Below are positions 24,605 to 30,926 of a stretch of 40,130 nucleotides of DNA, in pieces; the first letter of the stretch is position 1; the number at the start of each line of letters is the position of its first letter. A model generated the notes under the pieces. It did not search any database. It was not told where the DNA came from and saw nothing but the letters and a program-made list of their open reading frames with translations. The stretch lies in the NCBI GenBank assembly GCA_964529035.1, contig CAZGUG010000013.1, positions 1 to 40,130 on the forward strand. The letters run 5' to 3'. This stretch comes from CAZGUG01 sp964529035. GTDB lineage: Bacteria; Bacillota; Clostridia; Ch29. The position numbers were made by a program, and so were the translations under genes.

Positions 24605-25027
24605 TCATTCTGCCGATTGTTTTGTATTAAACTTAGCTTCCTGTTTAAGTTCGTCGGAAGGCTGTGCCGCCTTGTTCCCCATGGCACATTTTCCTGTGAA
24701 TACCGCGCCTTCGTCCACAATGAGATTGCCCACCTCGATGTCTCCGTCGATAAACGATGTCTGGGTCAGGTGAAGCTGACTTGCAACCTTGATGTTTCCT
24801 TCTATTTTTCCTGCTATATGAGCATTCGTGGCTATTATGTTGCCAGTTACCTTGCCGGTATCCGCCAGTACAACGTCCCCTTTAATTTTCAGTTCCCCCT
24901 CCATGCTGCCTTCAATCCTCAATGTGCCCTCGGCATCCATATTCCCCCTGAATACTGCTTTCTTCCCTATCAGGGTATCCACCTGGTCATATTTTGGAGT
25001 TGTATCCGATTTCTTACCGCTAAACAT
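24605..25027 (-). CDS. Bactofilin (polymer-forming cytoskeletal protein)
   Basis: The 140-residue protein has a disordered N-terminus, then a bactofilin beta-helix core: LIGKKAVFRGNMDAEGTLRIEGSMEGELKIKGDVVLADTGKVTGNI is followed by repeated INA/IEG-type turns to about residue 118, and a short polar tail. Bactofilins polymerise without nucleotide into filaments that position cell-wall enzymes. The CAAGGAGG ribosome site is strong. The gene is 33 bases after a membrane coiled-coil gene, the position normally held by an M23 peptidase gene in this conserved pair, so it probably assembles at the membrane with that protein. Confidence 0.93.
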   Translation of the reverse strand: MFSGKKSDTTPKYDQVDTLIGKKAVFRGNMDAEGTLRIEGSMEGELKIKGDVVLADTGKVTGNIIATNAHIAGKIEGNIKVASQLHLTQTSFIDGDIEVGNLIVDEGAVFTGKCAMGNKAAQPSDELKQEAKFNTKQSAE

Positions 25028-25060
25028 GGCTTACCTCCTTGATTGGTTAATTTAATAGGC

Positions 25061-25417
25061 TTATTCTTTTTCGTCCAGGCCTACCAGTTCTTTAACCTTA
25101 GTTTCTATATTCTTTAAAACTTCCAGCTTTTCACGGACTTCTGCCGTTATGGAGTTCAATGTGTTGATTTCCTGCTGCTGGTCATTATTTATACTTTCCA
25201 GCTGTTTTATATCCTCCAACCTGTGCCTATATGTATAGCTCAAATTCCTGGTCATGTGGGACATTACGGCCACATATATCACGAAGGCGAAAGCGGATAC
25301 AAATACGCAACCTATTAGTATCTTCGGGAGTCTTATGGTTTTTGTATTTTTCCCGGTGCCCCTTAGTATTTTCATGGTTATGTAACCGGGCCTTTTTTTA
25401 TATAACGCCTTTTTCAA
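25061..25417 (-). CDS. Membrane coiled-coil protein resembling an M23 peptidase without its catalytic domain
   Basis: About 118 residues: a basic N-terminus, one transmembrane helix (ILIGCVFVSAFAFVIYVAVM) and a coiled coil (RHRLEDIKQLESINNDQQQE onward) ending VKELVGLDEKE. This layout, including the MKILRGTGKNTKTIRLPK basic segment and the terminal ELxGL, matches the N-terminal half of M23 endopeptidases found next to bactofilin genes, but the peptidase domain is absent. I start at TTG 25417, 6 bases after GGAGGGG. The open frame extends further upstream, but a promoter (TTGATG-17-TATATT) covers that part. It may be a membrane adaptor for bactofilin. The family assignment is by resemblance only. 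Confidence 0.7.
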   Translation of the reverse strand: MKKALYKKRPGYITMKILRGTGKNTKTIRLPKILIGCVFVSAFAFVIYVAVMSHMTRNLSYTYRHRLEDIKQLESINNDQQQEINTLNSITAEVREKLEVLKNIETKVKELVGLDEKE

Positions 25418-25432
25418 AGCGAACCCCTCCAC

Positions 25433-25461
25433 AATATATGTTAATACTATTTCTACATCAA
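25433..25461 (-). promoter_or_regulatory. Promoter for the coiled-coil/bactofilin genes
   Basis: On the minus strand, TTGATG (25461-25456), a 17-base spacer and TATATT (25438-25433) lie about 16 bases before the TTG start codon, which leaves a very short leader holding the GGAGGGG site. Confidence 0.55.
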
Positions 25462-25517
25462 GCATAAAAATCCTTTTATTATGAAGCATATTGTTGGTCA
25501 CATTCTTTGCGTGGACT

Positions 25518-25526
25518 TGTTATAAT
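25518..25526 (+). promoter_or_regulatory. Extended -10 promoter for the RNA phosphodiesterase gene
   Basis: TGTTATAAT matches TGnTATAAT exactly, 40 bases before the start codon. No good -35 is visible. Confidence 0.5.
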
Positions 25527-25565
25527 TAAAATAAACACAAAAACCGGATTCGGGAGGTGGCGGAT

Positions 25566-26126
25566 ATGATAGTTTTTATTGCCATAGAATTGGACAAAGG
25601 GTCCAGGGAAAAAATCAGCGGGTATGTGCGTAAAGGCATAAAACCTTTATGCAGGGGAGGAAGGTGGGTGGACAGGGATAATTATCATCTGACTCTAAAA
25701 TACATAGGTAAGGCGTCGGGGGAAGAAATAAACGCGCTGTGCGGACTGCTCGGCGAAACGGCCGAACGCTATGAAGCTTTTATTCTCGGTACCGGCCGTG
25801 TGGGAGTTTTCGGAAAATCACAGGGCCTTAAGGCACGGGTTTTATGGATGGATTGTGCGGGGGATACGGCATCTTTGATGAATATAAGAAAACATATAGA
25901 GGATGGGGCGGTGGAGCTTGGGTTCGCAGCAGACAGAAGGTTTTCACCCCATATAACCCTTGCAAGGGATGTAGTTCTGACCAGGCAGCCGGATGAGATA
26001 CAGCCAATGAATCCCGTATACTTTAATGTTACCTCTGTCAGCCTTATGGAAAGCAGGCCGGAACGGGGCGGAAGGGTATATGTACCCCTGTTTGTGCAAA
26101 GAATTGGGCACCCGGTAAGGGGTTAA
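25566..26126 (+). CDS. thpR: RNA 2',3'-cyclic phosphodiesterase (LigT/ThpR family)
   Basis: A 186-residue 2H phosphoesterase with both catalytic HxTx motifs: HLTLKYIG near residue 42 and HITLARDV near residue 132 (in FSPHITLARDV). The N-terminal VFIAIELD and the SLMESRPERGG segment near the end are typical of ThpR. The enzyme opens 2',3'-cyclic phosphates on RNA to 2'-phosphates and, in E. coli, can join tRNA halves in vitro; its physiological substrate is unclear. Start ATG 25566 is 8 bases after GGGAGG; a GTG at 25557 is in frame but overlaps that site. It is transcribed away from the bactofilin genes. Confidence 0.92.
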   Translation: MIVFIAIELDKGSREKISGYVRKGIKPLCRGGRWVDRDNYHLTLKYIGKASGEEINALCGLLGETAERYEAFILGTGRVGVFGKSQGLKARVLWMDCAGDTASLMNIRKHIEDGAVELGFAADRRFSPHITLARDVVLTRQPDEIQPMNPVYFNVTSVSLMESRPERGGRVYVPLFVQRIGHPVRG

Positions 26127-26185
26127 CCCATGTTTAGGTACAAAAGAAGGAAAATGACAAAACGAAGCGAAATAATAAACATGGG
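26127..26185 (+). repeat. 10-bp perfect inverted repeat upstream of hutI
   Basis: CCCATGTTTA (26127-26136) directly after the thpR stop and TAAACATGGG (26176-26185) are perfect inverted repeats 39 bases apart. The loop contains AGAAGG and the ATG of a 26-codon open frame. In RNA the stem would hold that ribosome site in its loop. No known element was recognised. Confidence 0.45.
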
Positions 26186-26234
26186 ATATGTTGGCCGCTG
26201 GCAGTCATATAAATTGGGGGAGGGGATAATATGA
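26154..26234 (+). CDS. Possible 26-residue leader peptide before hutI
   Basis: A short frame, beginning MTKRSEIINMGYVGRW, starts at ATG 26154 behind AGAAGG and ends in a TGA that overlaps the hutI ATG (ATGA at 26231-26234). The overlap and ribosome site suggest translational coupling. It contains no histidine codon, so it is not a histidine attenuation leader. It may be chance, since the hutI ribosome site (GGGGGAGGGG) lies within it. Confidence 0.25.
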   Translation: MTKRSEIINMGYVGRWQSYKLGEGII

Positions 26235-27502
26235 AGACTGATATCCTAATCCGGGATGCATCCCAGGTGGCGACCTGCGCAGGCTGTGAAAGGCCGCGAA
26301 GGGGAAAGGAAATGTCCTACGACATAATAATGGAGGACGGCTGGATCGCCGTTGCATCCGGCAGAATAACAGGAATAGGAAAGGGTTCAATCCCGCGGGA
26401 GATAGAAATCGACGATGATACTCTGGTTATAGATGCGGCCGGTAAGACGGTGCTGCCGGGTTTTGTTGATTCCCATACCCATTTGGTGCACGGCGGTTCC
26501 CGGGAGAAGGAGCTTGCCCTTAAACTGGAAGGGGTACCCTATCTGGAAATACTGAAAAAAGGAGGGGGTATACTCAGTACGGTAAGGGCCACAAGGGCCG
26601 CATCCGAAAGCGAGCTTATGGAAAAGGCAAAAAAAAGCCTTGATGTTATGCTGCTTCATGGAACAACAACAATAGAGGCCAAAAGCGGATACGGTCTTAA
26701 TATGGATGATGAGCTAAAATGCCTGAGGGTGGCAAAGAATCTTGACAAGCAGCATCCTGTGGATATAATCTCAACCTTCCTGGGTGCCCATGCACTGCCC
26801 GGGGAGTTTAAAAATAAAAAGAAACAGTACATAGACTTCCTTATCGAAGAGGTAATGCCCTGTGTGAAACGGATGGATTTGGCGGAGTTTTGCGATGTAT
26901 TCTGTGAAAAGGGTGTATTTTCTGCCCAGGAAAGCAGGAAAATACTGACCAGGGCAAAGGAGATGGGATACAAACTGAAGCTTCATGCCGATGAGATAGA
27001 ACCACTGGGAGGGGCACAGCTTGCGGGTGAACTTGAGGCGGTAACGGCGGACCATTTGCTTGCCGTGTCGGATAAGGGACTTAGAAAAATGAAGGAAGGC
27101 AATGTTATTGCCGTACTGCTGCCCGGCACATCCTTTAACCTGTACCTGGGCAAATACGCAAGGGCAAGGGATATTATAGATGCGGGCCTGGCTGTTGCCC
27201 TGGCCACCGATTATAACCCGGGGAGCTGCCCCACCGAAAATATACAGCTGATAATAAGCCTGGCATGCCTGAAGATGAATATGACACCGGAGGAGGTTGT
27301 TTGTGCCGTTACAATCAACGGCGCCCATGCCATAGACCGGGGCAGTGAAATAGGAAGCCTTGAGGCGGGCAAAAAAGCAGACATTGTGGTACTGGATGTG
27401 CCAAACATTTCATACCTTCCCTATCATTTCGGTATTAACCATGTGGACAAGGTAATAAAAAACGGCAGGCTGGTAGTGGACGGCCAGAGGCTCGTGTATT
27501 AA
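26231..27502 (+). CDS. hutI: Imidazolonepropionase
   Basis: The 423-residue amidohydrolase has the metal-binding PGFVDSHTHLVHGGSREKE near residues 76-94, the family's KSGYGLNMDDELKCLRV, FLGAHALPGEF, KLHADEIEPLGGAQLAGEL, TADHLLAVSDKG and ALATDYNPGSCPTENIQ. It hydrolyses 4-imidazolone-5-propionate to N-formimino-glutamate, the third step of histidine degradation. The length fits HutI. No hutH, hutU or formiminoglutamate gene is adjacent, so the rest of the pathway must be elsewhere. A strong GGGGGAGGGG ribosome site precedes ATG 26231. Confidence 0.95.
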   Translation: MKTDILIRDASQVATCAGCERPRRGKEMSYDIIMEDGWIAVASGRITGIGKGSIPREIEIDDDTLVIDAAGKTVLPGFVDSHTHLVHGGSREKELALKLEGVPYLEILKKGGGILSTVRATRAASESELMEKAKKSLDVMLLHGTTTIEAKSGYGLNMDDELKCLRVAKNLDKQHPVDIISTFLGAHALPGEFKNKKKQYIDFLIEEVMPCVKRMDLAEFCDVFCEKGVFSAQESRKILTRAKEMGYKLKLHADEIEPLGGAQLAGELEAVTADHLLAVSDKGLRKMKEGNVIAVLLPGTSFNLYLGKYARARDIIDAGLAVALATDYNPGSCPTENIQLIISLACLKMNMTPEEVVCAVTINGAHAIDRGSEIGSLEAGKKADIVVLDVPNISYLPYHFGINHVDKVIKNGRLVVDGQRLVY

Positions 27503-27555
27503 ACCCCGGTATTAAAAGTTTATTAGTATTTTTTGGAGATATTTTTGTTAAGTAA

Positions 27556-27564
27556 TGGTATAAT
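27556..27564 (+). promoter_or_regulatory. Extended -10 promoter of the cheW-agr gene group
   Basis: TGGTATAAT is an exact extended -10, 30 bases before the cheW start. It is the only recognisable promoter upstream of cheW and the following closely spaced agr genes. Confidence 0.55.
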
Positions 27565-27594
27565 TAGTTTAACATGTACCAAAGGAGGTACGGT

Positions 27595-28068
27595 ATGTCT
27601 GAGAATCAACTGGTGGTTTTTATGTTGGGTGGGGAAGAATTTGGAATAGATATACTTGCCGTTAAGGAGATTATCAGACACAGAAAAACGGTAAAGCTGC
27701 CGGATACGCCTGATTTTATCGAGGGTATTATCAACTACCGGGACAGTATAGTACCTGTTTTGGATTTAAATAAAAGATTCAGGCTGGGCGGTAAAGAAAA
27801 CGGGGATTTCAGAAGGATAATAATAGTTAACATGGGGGAAACGGGGGACCGTCAGGTGGGATTTCTTGTGGACCGGGTGGAGGAAGTACTGAGGCTTGAT
27901 ACCGAGTGCATCGAAGAAACTCCCGAGACGGTTAGCAAAGGCATGGACAGGCAGTATATAAGGGGCGTGGGTAAACTCGGGGACAGGCTTATAATTATCC
28001 TGGATATTGGAAGGGTGCTTTCAGACCGGGAAAAGGCCAACCTTAAGGAGATTGCCCGTACAGGCTGA
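27595..28068 (+). CDS. cheW: CheW-like chemotaxis adaptor
   Basis: A 157-residue single CheW domain: QLVVFMLGGEEFGIDILAVKEI, KLPDTPDFIEGIINYRDSIVPVLDL, GFLVDRVEEVLRLD and RGVGKLGDRLIIILDI. CheW links chemoreceptors to the CheA kinase. Start ATG 27595 follows AAAGGAGG. No receptor, cheA or flagellar gene is nearby. Instead, the next gene begins within about 20 bases and leads into an agr quorum-sensing group, so cheW is probably cotranscribed with it. Whether the protein serves ordinary chemotaxis or was recruited to the agr kinase cannot be decided. Confidence 0.92.
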   Translation: MSENQLVVFMLGGEEFGIDILAVKEIIRHRKTVKLPDTPDFIEGIINYRDSIVPVLDLNKRFRLGGKENGDFRRIIIVNMGETGDRQVGFLVDRVEEVLRLDTECIEETPETVSKGMDRQYIRGVGKLGDRLIIILDIGRVLSDREKANLKEIARTG

Positions 28069-28092
28069 ATAAAATCTAGGGGGTTAATGATT

Positions 28093-28569
28093 ATGGATGT
28101 AATGCCTTGGCAGGCGGTGGTGTTTATTAGTATCCCCGAAGCATTTCTGTTAATGCTTATGGGGCTGGCTCTCACAGGGCTCAGGCCGGATCTAAAAAGG
28201 CTTGCGGCTGCCGCGGTAATACAGGCGGTGGGGTCGTTCTTTATAAGGCAGCTGTATTTTCCCTACGGCGTGCACACATTAATGCAGGTGGCTACAATGA
28301 CGGTTTTGGCAAAATTTGCGCTGAACTACCGGTGGAGCACCGTGCTACCGGGGATTTTTCTCGGGGTTGCAATATTTACCGGAATACTGGATCAGTTGTA
28401 TTTCCCGATTGTCTTAAGGATAGTGTCGTTAGAGGCAATCCTAAGCAACGCGTGGATGAGGGTTCTGGTATCACTGCCGCAGCAGGCAGCGATGCTTATA
28501 ATAATTCTGCTTTGCTACAGGTATAACTTTAAGATATTCGATGTTACGGCGATTAAAGAAGGGATGTAA
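28093..28569 (+). CDS. Membrane protein preceding the agr kinase (candidate sensor subunit)
   Basis: About 158 residues with five likely transmembrane helices: VVFISIPEAFLLMLMGLAL, AAAAVIQAVGSFFI, LMQVATMTVLAKFAL, LPGIFLGVAIFTGIL and QAAMLIIILLCYRYNF. Agr-type kinases (AgrC) normally carry five to seven such helices fused in front of the kinase. Here the membrane domain is its own gene, ending one base before the kinase start. Related sequences occur upstream of Spo0B-like GHKL kinases in clostridia, to my recollection. I infer that it is the pheromone-sensing part of a split receptor. Start ATG 28093 has better spacing from AGGGGG than the ATG at 28087. Confidence 0.7.
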   Translation: MDVMPWQAVVFISIPEAFLLMLMGLALTGLRPDLKRLAAAAVIQAVGSFFIRQLYFPYGVHTLMQVATMTVLAKFALNYRWSTVLPGIFLGVAIFTGILDQLYFPIVLRIVSLEAILSNAWMRVLVSLPQQAAMLIIILLCYRYNFKIFDVTAIKEGM

Positions 28570-29253
28570 ATGCTCGATAAAAGTGCAGTTTACATAGTAA
28601 GCATAATNNNNNNNNNNNNNNNNNNNNNNNNNNNNNNNNNNNNNNNNNNNNNNNNNNNNNNNNNNNNNNNNNNNNNNNNNNNNNNNNNNNNNNNNNNNNN
28701 NNNNNNNCACCTGCAGGTTATAAGCATGCTGGCCAAGGACAACAGGCTTGAAGCGGTGGTCGGGTACCTCAGGGACCTGACCGACGAGGCGGTGGGGATG
28801 AACAGCATACTGGGAATACGGAGCCCGGTGGTGGGGGCGCTTATAAGCGCCAAGATAAGCAAGGCGGAGCGCCTCGGCATAGAGCTTACATACGACGTGC
28901 AGGGCGACATAGAGGGGGGAAGGGTAAAGCCGCTGCACCTGAGCCGCATACTGGGGAACCTGCTGGACAACGCCATCGAGGCGGTGGAGGAGGGGCAGAC
29001 GCTTCCAAAGAGGGTTGACCTCAGGATGTACTGCGATGATGCGAAAATTTACATAAGCGTTAAAAACCCGGGACAGATAGGCCATAGGGTTATGGACAGG
29101 CTGTTTGCGCCGGGGGTCAGCACAAAAAAAGGAAATAACAGGGGAATGGGGCTAAATATTGTAAAGGGCATTGTCGATATGTATAATGGGAGAATAGAGG
29201 TTTCCAGCGACGCAAAAAAAGGAGTGCGGATGCTGGTGGAGCTTCCCCGGTGA
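28570..29253 (+). CDS. GHKL (AgrC/Spo0B-like) sensor kinase, interrupted by assembly gap
   Basis: The first 12 codons (MLDKSAVYIVSI) and the C-terminal 182 codons are visible; 100 N lie between. The visible part starts HLQVISMLAKDNRLEAVVGYL, which is the end of the H box of AgrC-type kinases (usually RHDxxNHLQ), so the phosphoaccepting histidine is in the gap. The ATPase domain follows, with LSRILGNLLDNAIEAVEEG (N box), VKNPG, LFAPGVSTKKGNNRGMGLNIVKGIVDMYNG (G boxes) and a short end. The real length of the missing part is unknown. It lies between the membrane protein and agrB genes, as expected for the receptor kinase of this agr system. Confidence 0.85.
   Translation: MLDKSAVYIVSIXXXXXXXXXXXXXXXXXXXXXXXXXXXXXXXXXXHLQVISMLAKDNRLEAVVGYLRDLTDEAVGMNSILGIRSPVVGALISAKISKAERLGIELTYDVQGDIEGGRVKPLHLSRILGNLLDNAIEAVEEGQTLPKRVDLRMYCDDAKIYISVKNPGQIGHRVMDRLFAPGVSTKKGNNRGMGLNIVKGIVDMYNGRIEVSSDAKKGVRMLVELPR
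28608..28707. other. Assembly gap (100 N)
   Basis: Exactly 100 N inside the agr kinase gene. The frame happens to continue across it, but the true length is unknown, and the gap removes the histidine phosphorylation site. Confidence 0.98.
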
Positions 29254-29265
29254 AGGAGGGGCCTT

Positions 29266-29904
29266 ATGAAAAGGGTTTGCGACAGGCTTGCCGGGGCAAT
29301 AATGCGGCGCGGAGGCCGGGAGGATGCCGACTTGGAGGTTGTAAGCTACGGCCTGCAGTGCGCCCTGGTGACCATGCTTGAGTTTGTGTCAATATTTATA
29401 CTGGCGGCTCTTCTTGGAATGTTTAGGGAAATATTGGTTATATCCGCGGTGTTTGTTACCGTAAGGCATGCTGCGGGGGGAGTTCATTTTTCCACATTTA
29501 CAAGGTGCCTTGTTTCAAGCGTAGCTTATATTATATCCGGCGGTTTTGCGGCGCTATTTATAATCGGACTGCCGGCGGTTTGGGGGATGCTTTACCTGGC
29601 GGCCGGTGGTATTTTTACGGTATATGCCGCTTTACGGTATGCGCCGAGGGAAAACCCGAACAGGCCGATAAGCGAAAAAGAACAAAGGAAATTTAGGGCG
29701 ATATCGTTGGCAATGGTGGGTATAGTTCTAACAGGGCTTTTGATTGATTTGCTGTATAGGGGTAATGCTTTGTGGTACCACCACAGCCTGGTGACCGGGC
29801 TTTTGCTGCAGGGTTTTACCCTGACAAATGCCGGGCACCGAATGGTCAAGTTCACAGAGAATAAGCTTGATAAAGGAGGAGGTGTAGTAAATGAAGAAAG
29901 CTAA
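29266..29904 (+). CDS. agrB: AgrB-like pheromone-processing cysteine protease
   Basis: The 212-residue membrane protein has five to six helices and the AgrB catalytic motif VRHAAGGVHFSTFTRC, giving His74 and Cys81. The spacing of seven equals that of His77/Cys84 in Staphylococcus aureus AgrB. AgrB cleaves the C-terminal tail of AgrD and closes the (thio)lactone ring at the membrane. A PNRPISEKE segment in the cytoplasmic loop is also typical. The ribosome site GAAGGAGGGG precedes ATG 29266. The gene overlaps agrD by 14 bases and follows the kinase gene by 12, so the group is an operon. Confidence 0.93.
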   Translation: MKRVCDRLAGAIMRRGGREDADLEVVSYGLQCALVTMLEFVSIFILAALLGMFREILVISAVFVTVRHAAGGVHFSTFTRCLVSSVAYIISGGFAALFIIGLPAVWGMLYLAAGGIFTVYAALRYAPRENPNRPISEKEQRKFRAISLAMVGIVLTGLLIDLLYRGNALWYHHSLVTGLLLQGFTLTNAGHRMVKFTENKLDKGGGVVNEES

Positions 29905-30016
29905 CGTATTCGCCGTACTTACCACACTGCTCGCATTAGTTGCCGCAGCCTTTGCCGGTGGCGCCAGTATAAGTTATTTGTATCAGCCCGAGACCCCGGA
30001 AGCGCTTAGGAAGTAG
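29891..30016 (+). CDS. agrD: AgrD cyclic lactone autoinducer precursor (serine type)
   Basis: A 41-residue peptide, too short for most gene callers. It starts at ATG 29891 behind AAGGAGGAGG and overlaps the end of agrB. Layout matches AgrD: a basic start, an amphipathic/hydrophobic leader (residues 5-24), a small core around residues 26-31 (SISYLY), and the conserved tail QPETPEALRK. Clostridial AgrD peptides usually have cysteine five residues before the tyrosine that precedes QP; here that position is Ser26, and the peptide has no cysteine at all. The product should therefore be a lactone rather than a thiolactone, with SISYL the likeliest ring. The ring boundaries are inferred. Confidence 0.9.
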   Translation: MKKANVFAVLTTLLALVAAAFAGGASISYLYQPETPEALRK

Positions 30017-30021
30017 AAGAG

Positions 30022-30055
30022 GTTATTGAGGTGGACTTATGTCCACCTCAATAAC
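30022..30055 (+). promoter_or_regulatory. Perfect 15-bp hairpin after agrD
   Basis: GTTATTGAGGTGGAC / GTCCACCTCAATAAC with a TTAT loop begins 6 bases after the agrD stop. No T-tract follows, so it is not a standard terminator. It could protect the 3' end of a processed agrBD mRNA or reduce read-through into the regulator gene. Confidence 0.75.
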
Positions 30056-30098
30056 GTATGGGGTCAAATAGCAATTTTTACAAAAAAAGGGTGATTAT

Positions 30099-30827
30099 AT
30101 GCTCAGGATACTTATTTGTGAGGACCAGGAGGAGAATGCCATATACCTGAGGGGTATACTGGAGGGAATGGAAGGAACAAAGGTTGTGGGGCACGCTTCC
30201 GACGGTGAAGCGGCGGTGGCAATGGTCGAAAAACTGTCTCCGGACTTGGTGTTTATGGATATAGGGCTTCCGGGAATGGACGGTTTAAGCACCATAGAGA
30301 TAATAAAGGGGCTGAACCCCGACATCATCACGGTAATAACCACCGCCTATTCCGAGTATGCCCTGGATGCGTACAGGCTCTACGTTTACGATTATATAGT
30401 AAAGCCCTATGAAAGGGCGAGGGTAATAAAAACCGTTGCCAATATCCAAAAGCTTAAGGAAGACAGGGAGAAGGGCATAAAGGTATCACCCCACGGCAGG
30501 ATAGGCAGAATTGTTATTAAGACCCGGGACGAGATAATATTCCTTGACCAGCACGAGATAGTCATGATAGAGAAGGATGAGGCCAAATCATGCATCTACA
30601 CGGCCAGGGAAGTATTTGAAACCTACGATACCTTAAACAGTCTTGAGGAGCGGTTGGACGGGGGAATGTTTTTCAGGTCCCACAGGGCCTACCTGGTAAA
30701 TATTCACTACATAGACCGCATAGCCAGTTATGGAAGAAAGGTCTACACAATAAAGTTTAAGAATATTGAAAAGGAAGCGCTGATCTCATATTCCCGGATA
30801 AACGACCTGGAATCTCTGATAAGTTAA
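30099..30827 (+). CDS. LytTR-family response regulator of the agr group (AgrA-like role)
   Basis: A 242-residue regulator. The receiver domain has ICEDQ, phosphoacceptor Asp54 in VFMDIGLPGMDG, TAYSEYALDAY and DYIVKPYE. A LytTR DNA-binding domain follows (about residues 140-240), with IVMIEKDEAKSCIYTAREVFETYDTLNSLEERL and FFRSHRAYLVNIHYIDRI. The position after agrBD and the kinase indicates that it is the agr output regulator, the role AgrA plays in staphylococci. LytTR proteins bind direct repeats two helical turns apart; such a pair lies 20 bases after this gene. The ribosome site is AAAGGGTG before ATG 30099. Confidence 0.92.
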   Translation: MLRILICEDQEENAIYLRGILEGMEGTKVVGHASDGEAAVAMVEKLSPDLVFMDIGLPGMDGLSTIEIIKGLNPDIITVITTAYSEYALDAYRLYVYDYIVKPYERARVIKTVANIQKLKEDREKGIKVSPHGRIGRIVIKTRDEIIFLDQHEIVMIEKDEAKSCIYTAREVFETYDTLNSLEERLDGGMFFRSHRAYLVNIHYIDRIASYGRKVYTIKFKNIEKEALISYSRINDLESLIS

Positions 30828-30846
30828 TATTCCTTCTGGACAAGCC

Positions 30847-30878
30847 AAAGGTCGTTTCTAGAGATATAAAGGTCGTTT
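30847..30878 (+). promoter_or_regulatory. Tandem direct repeat, likely LytTR (AgrA-type) binding site
   Basis: AAAGGTCGTTT occurs identically at 30847-30857 and 30868-30878, a period of 21 bp (two helical turns). LytTR regulators recognise roughly 9-10-bp direct repeats with this period upstream of weak -35 regions. The match to the staphylococcal AgrA consensus itself is not evident, so the link rests on spacing and position just after the regulator gene. Confidence 0.65.
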
Positions 30879-30891
30879 TGACGAAACTTCC

Positions 30892-30920
30892 CACAAAATG
30901 CACTTTTTTTTTGTTATAAT
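30892..30920 (+). promoter_or_regulatory. Activator-dependent type promoter for the small RNA
   Basis: A perfect extended -10, TGTTATAAT (30912-30920), is preceded at the -35 position (30892-30897) by CACAAA, a poor match. The direct repeats end 13 bases upstream of this position. A weak -35 with an upstream tandem repeat is typical of LytTR-activated promoters. Confidence 0.6.
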
Positions 30921-30926
30921 TAAAAC

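Noticed and set aside
30099..30827. Assigning the name agrA to the LytTR regulator
   Set aside because: Position supports an AgrA role, but LytTR regulators are numerous and sequence alone does not show orthology, so no symbol was given.
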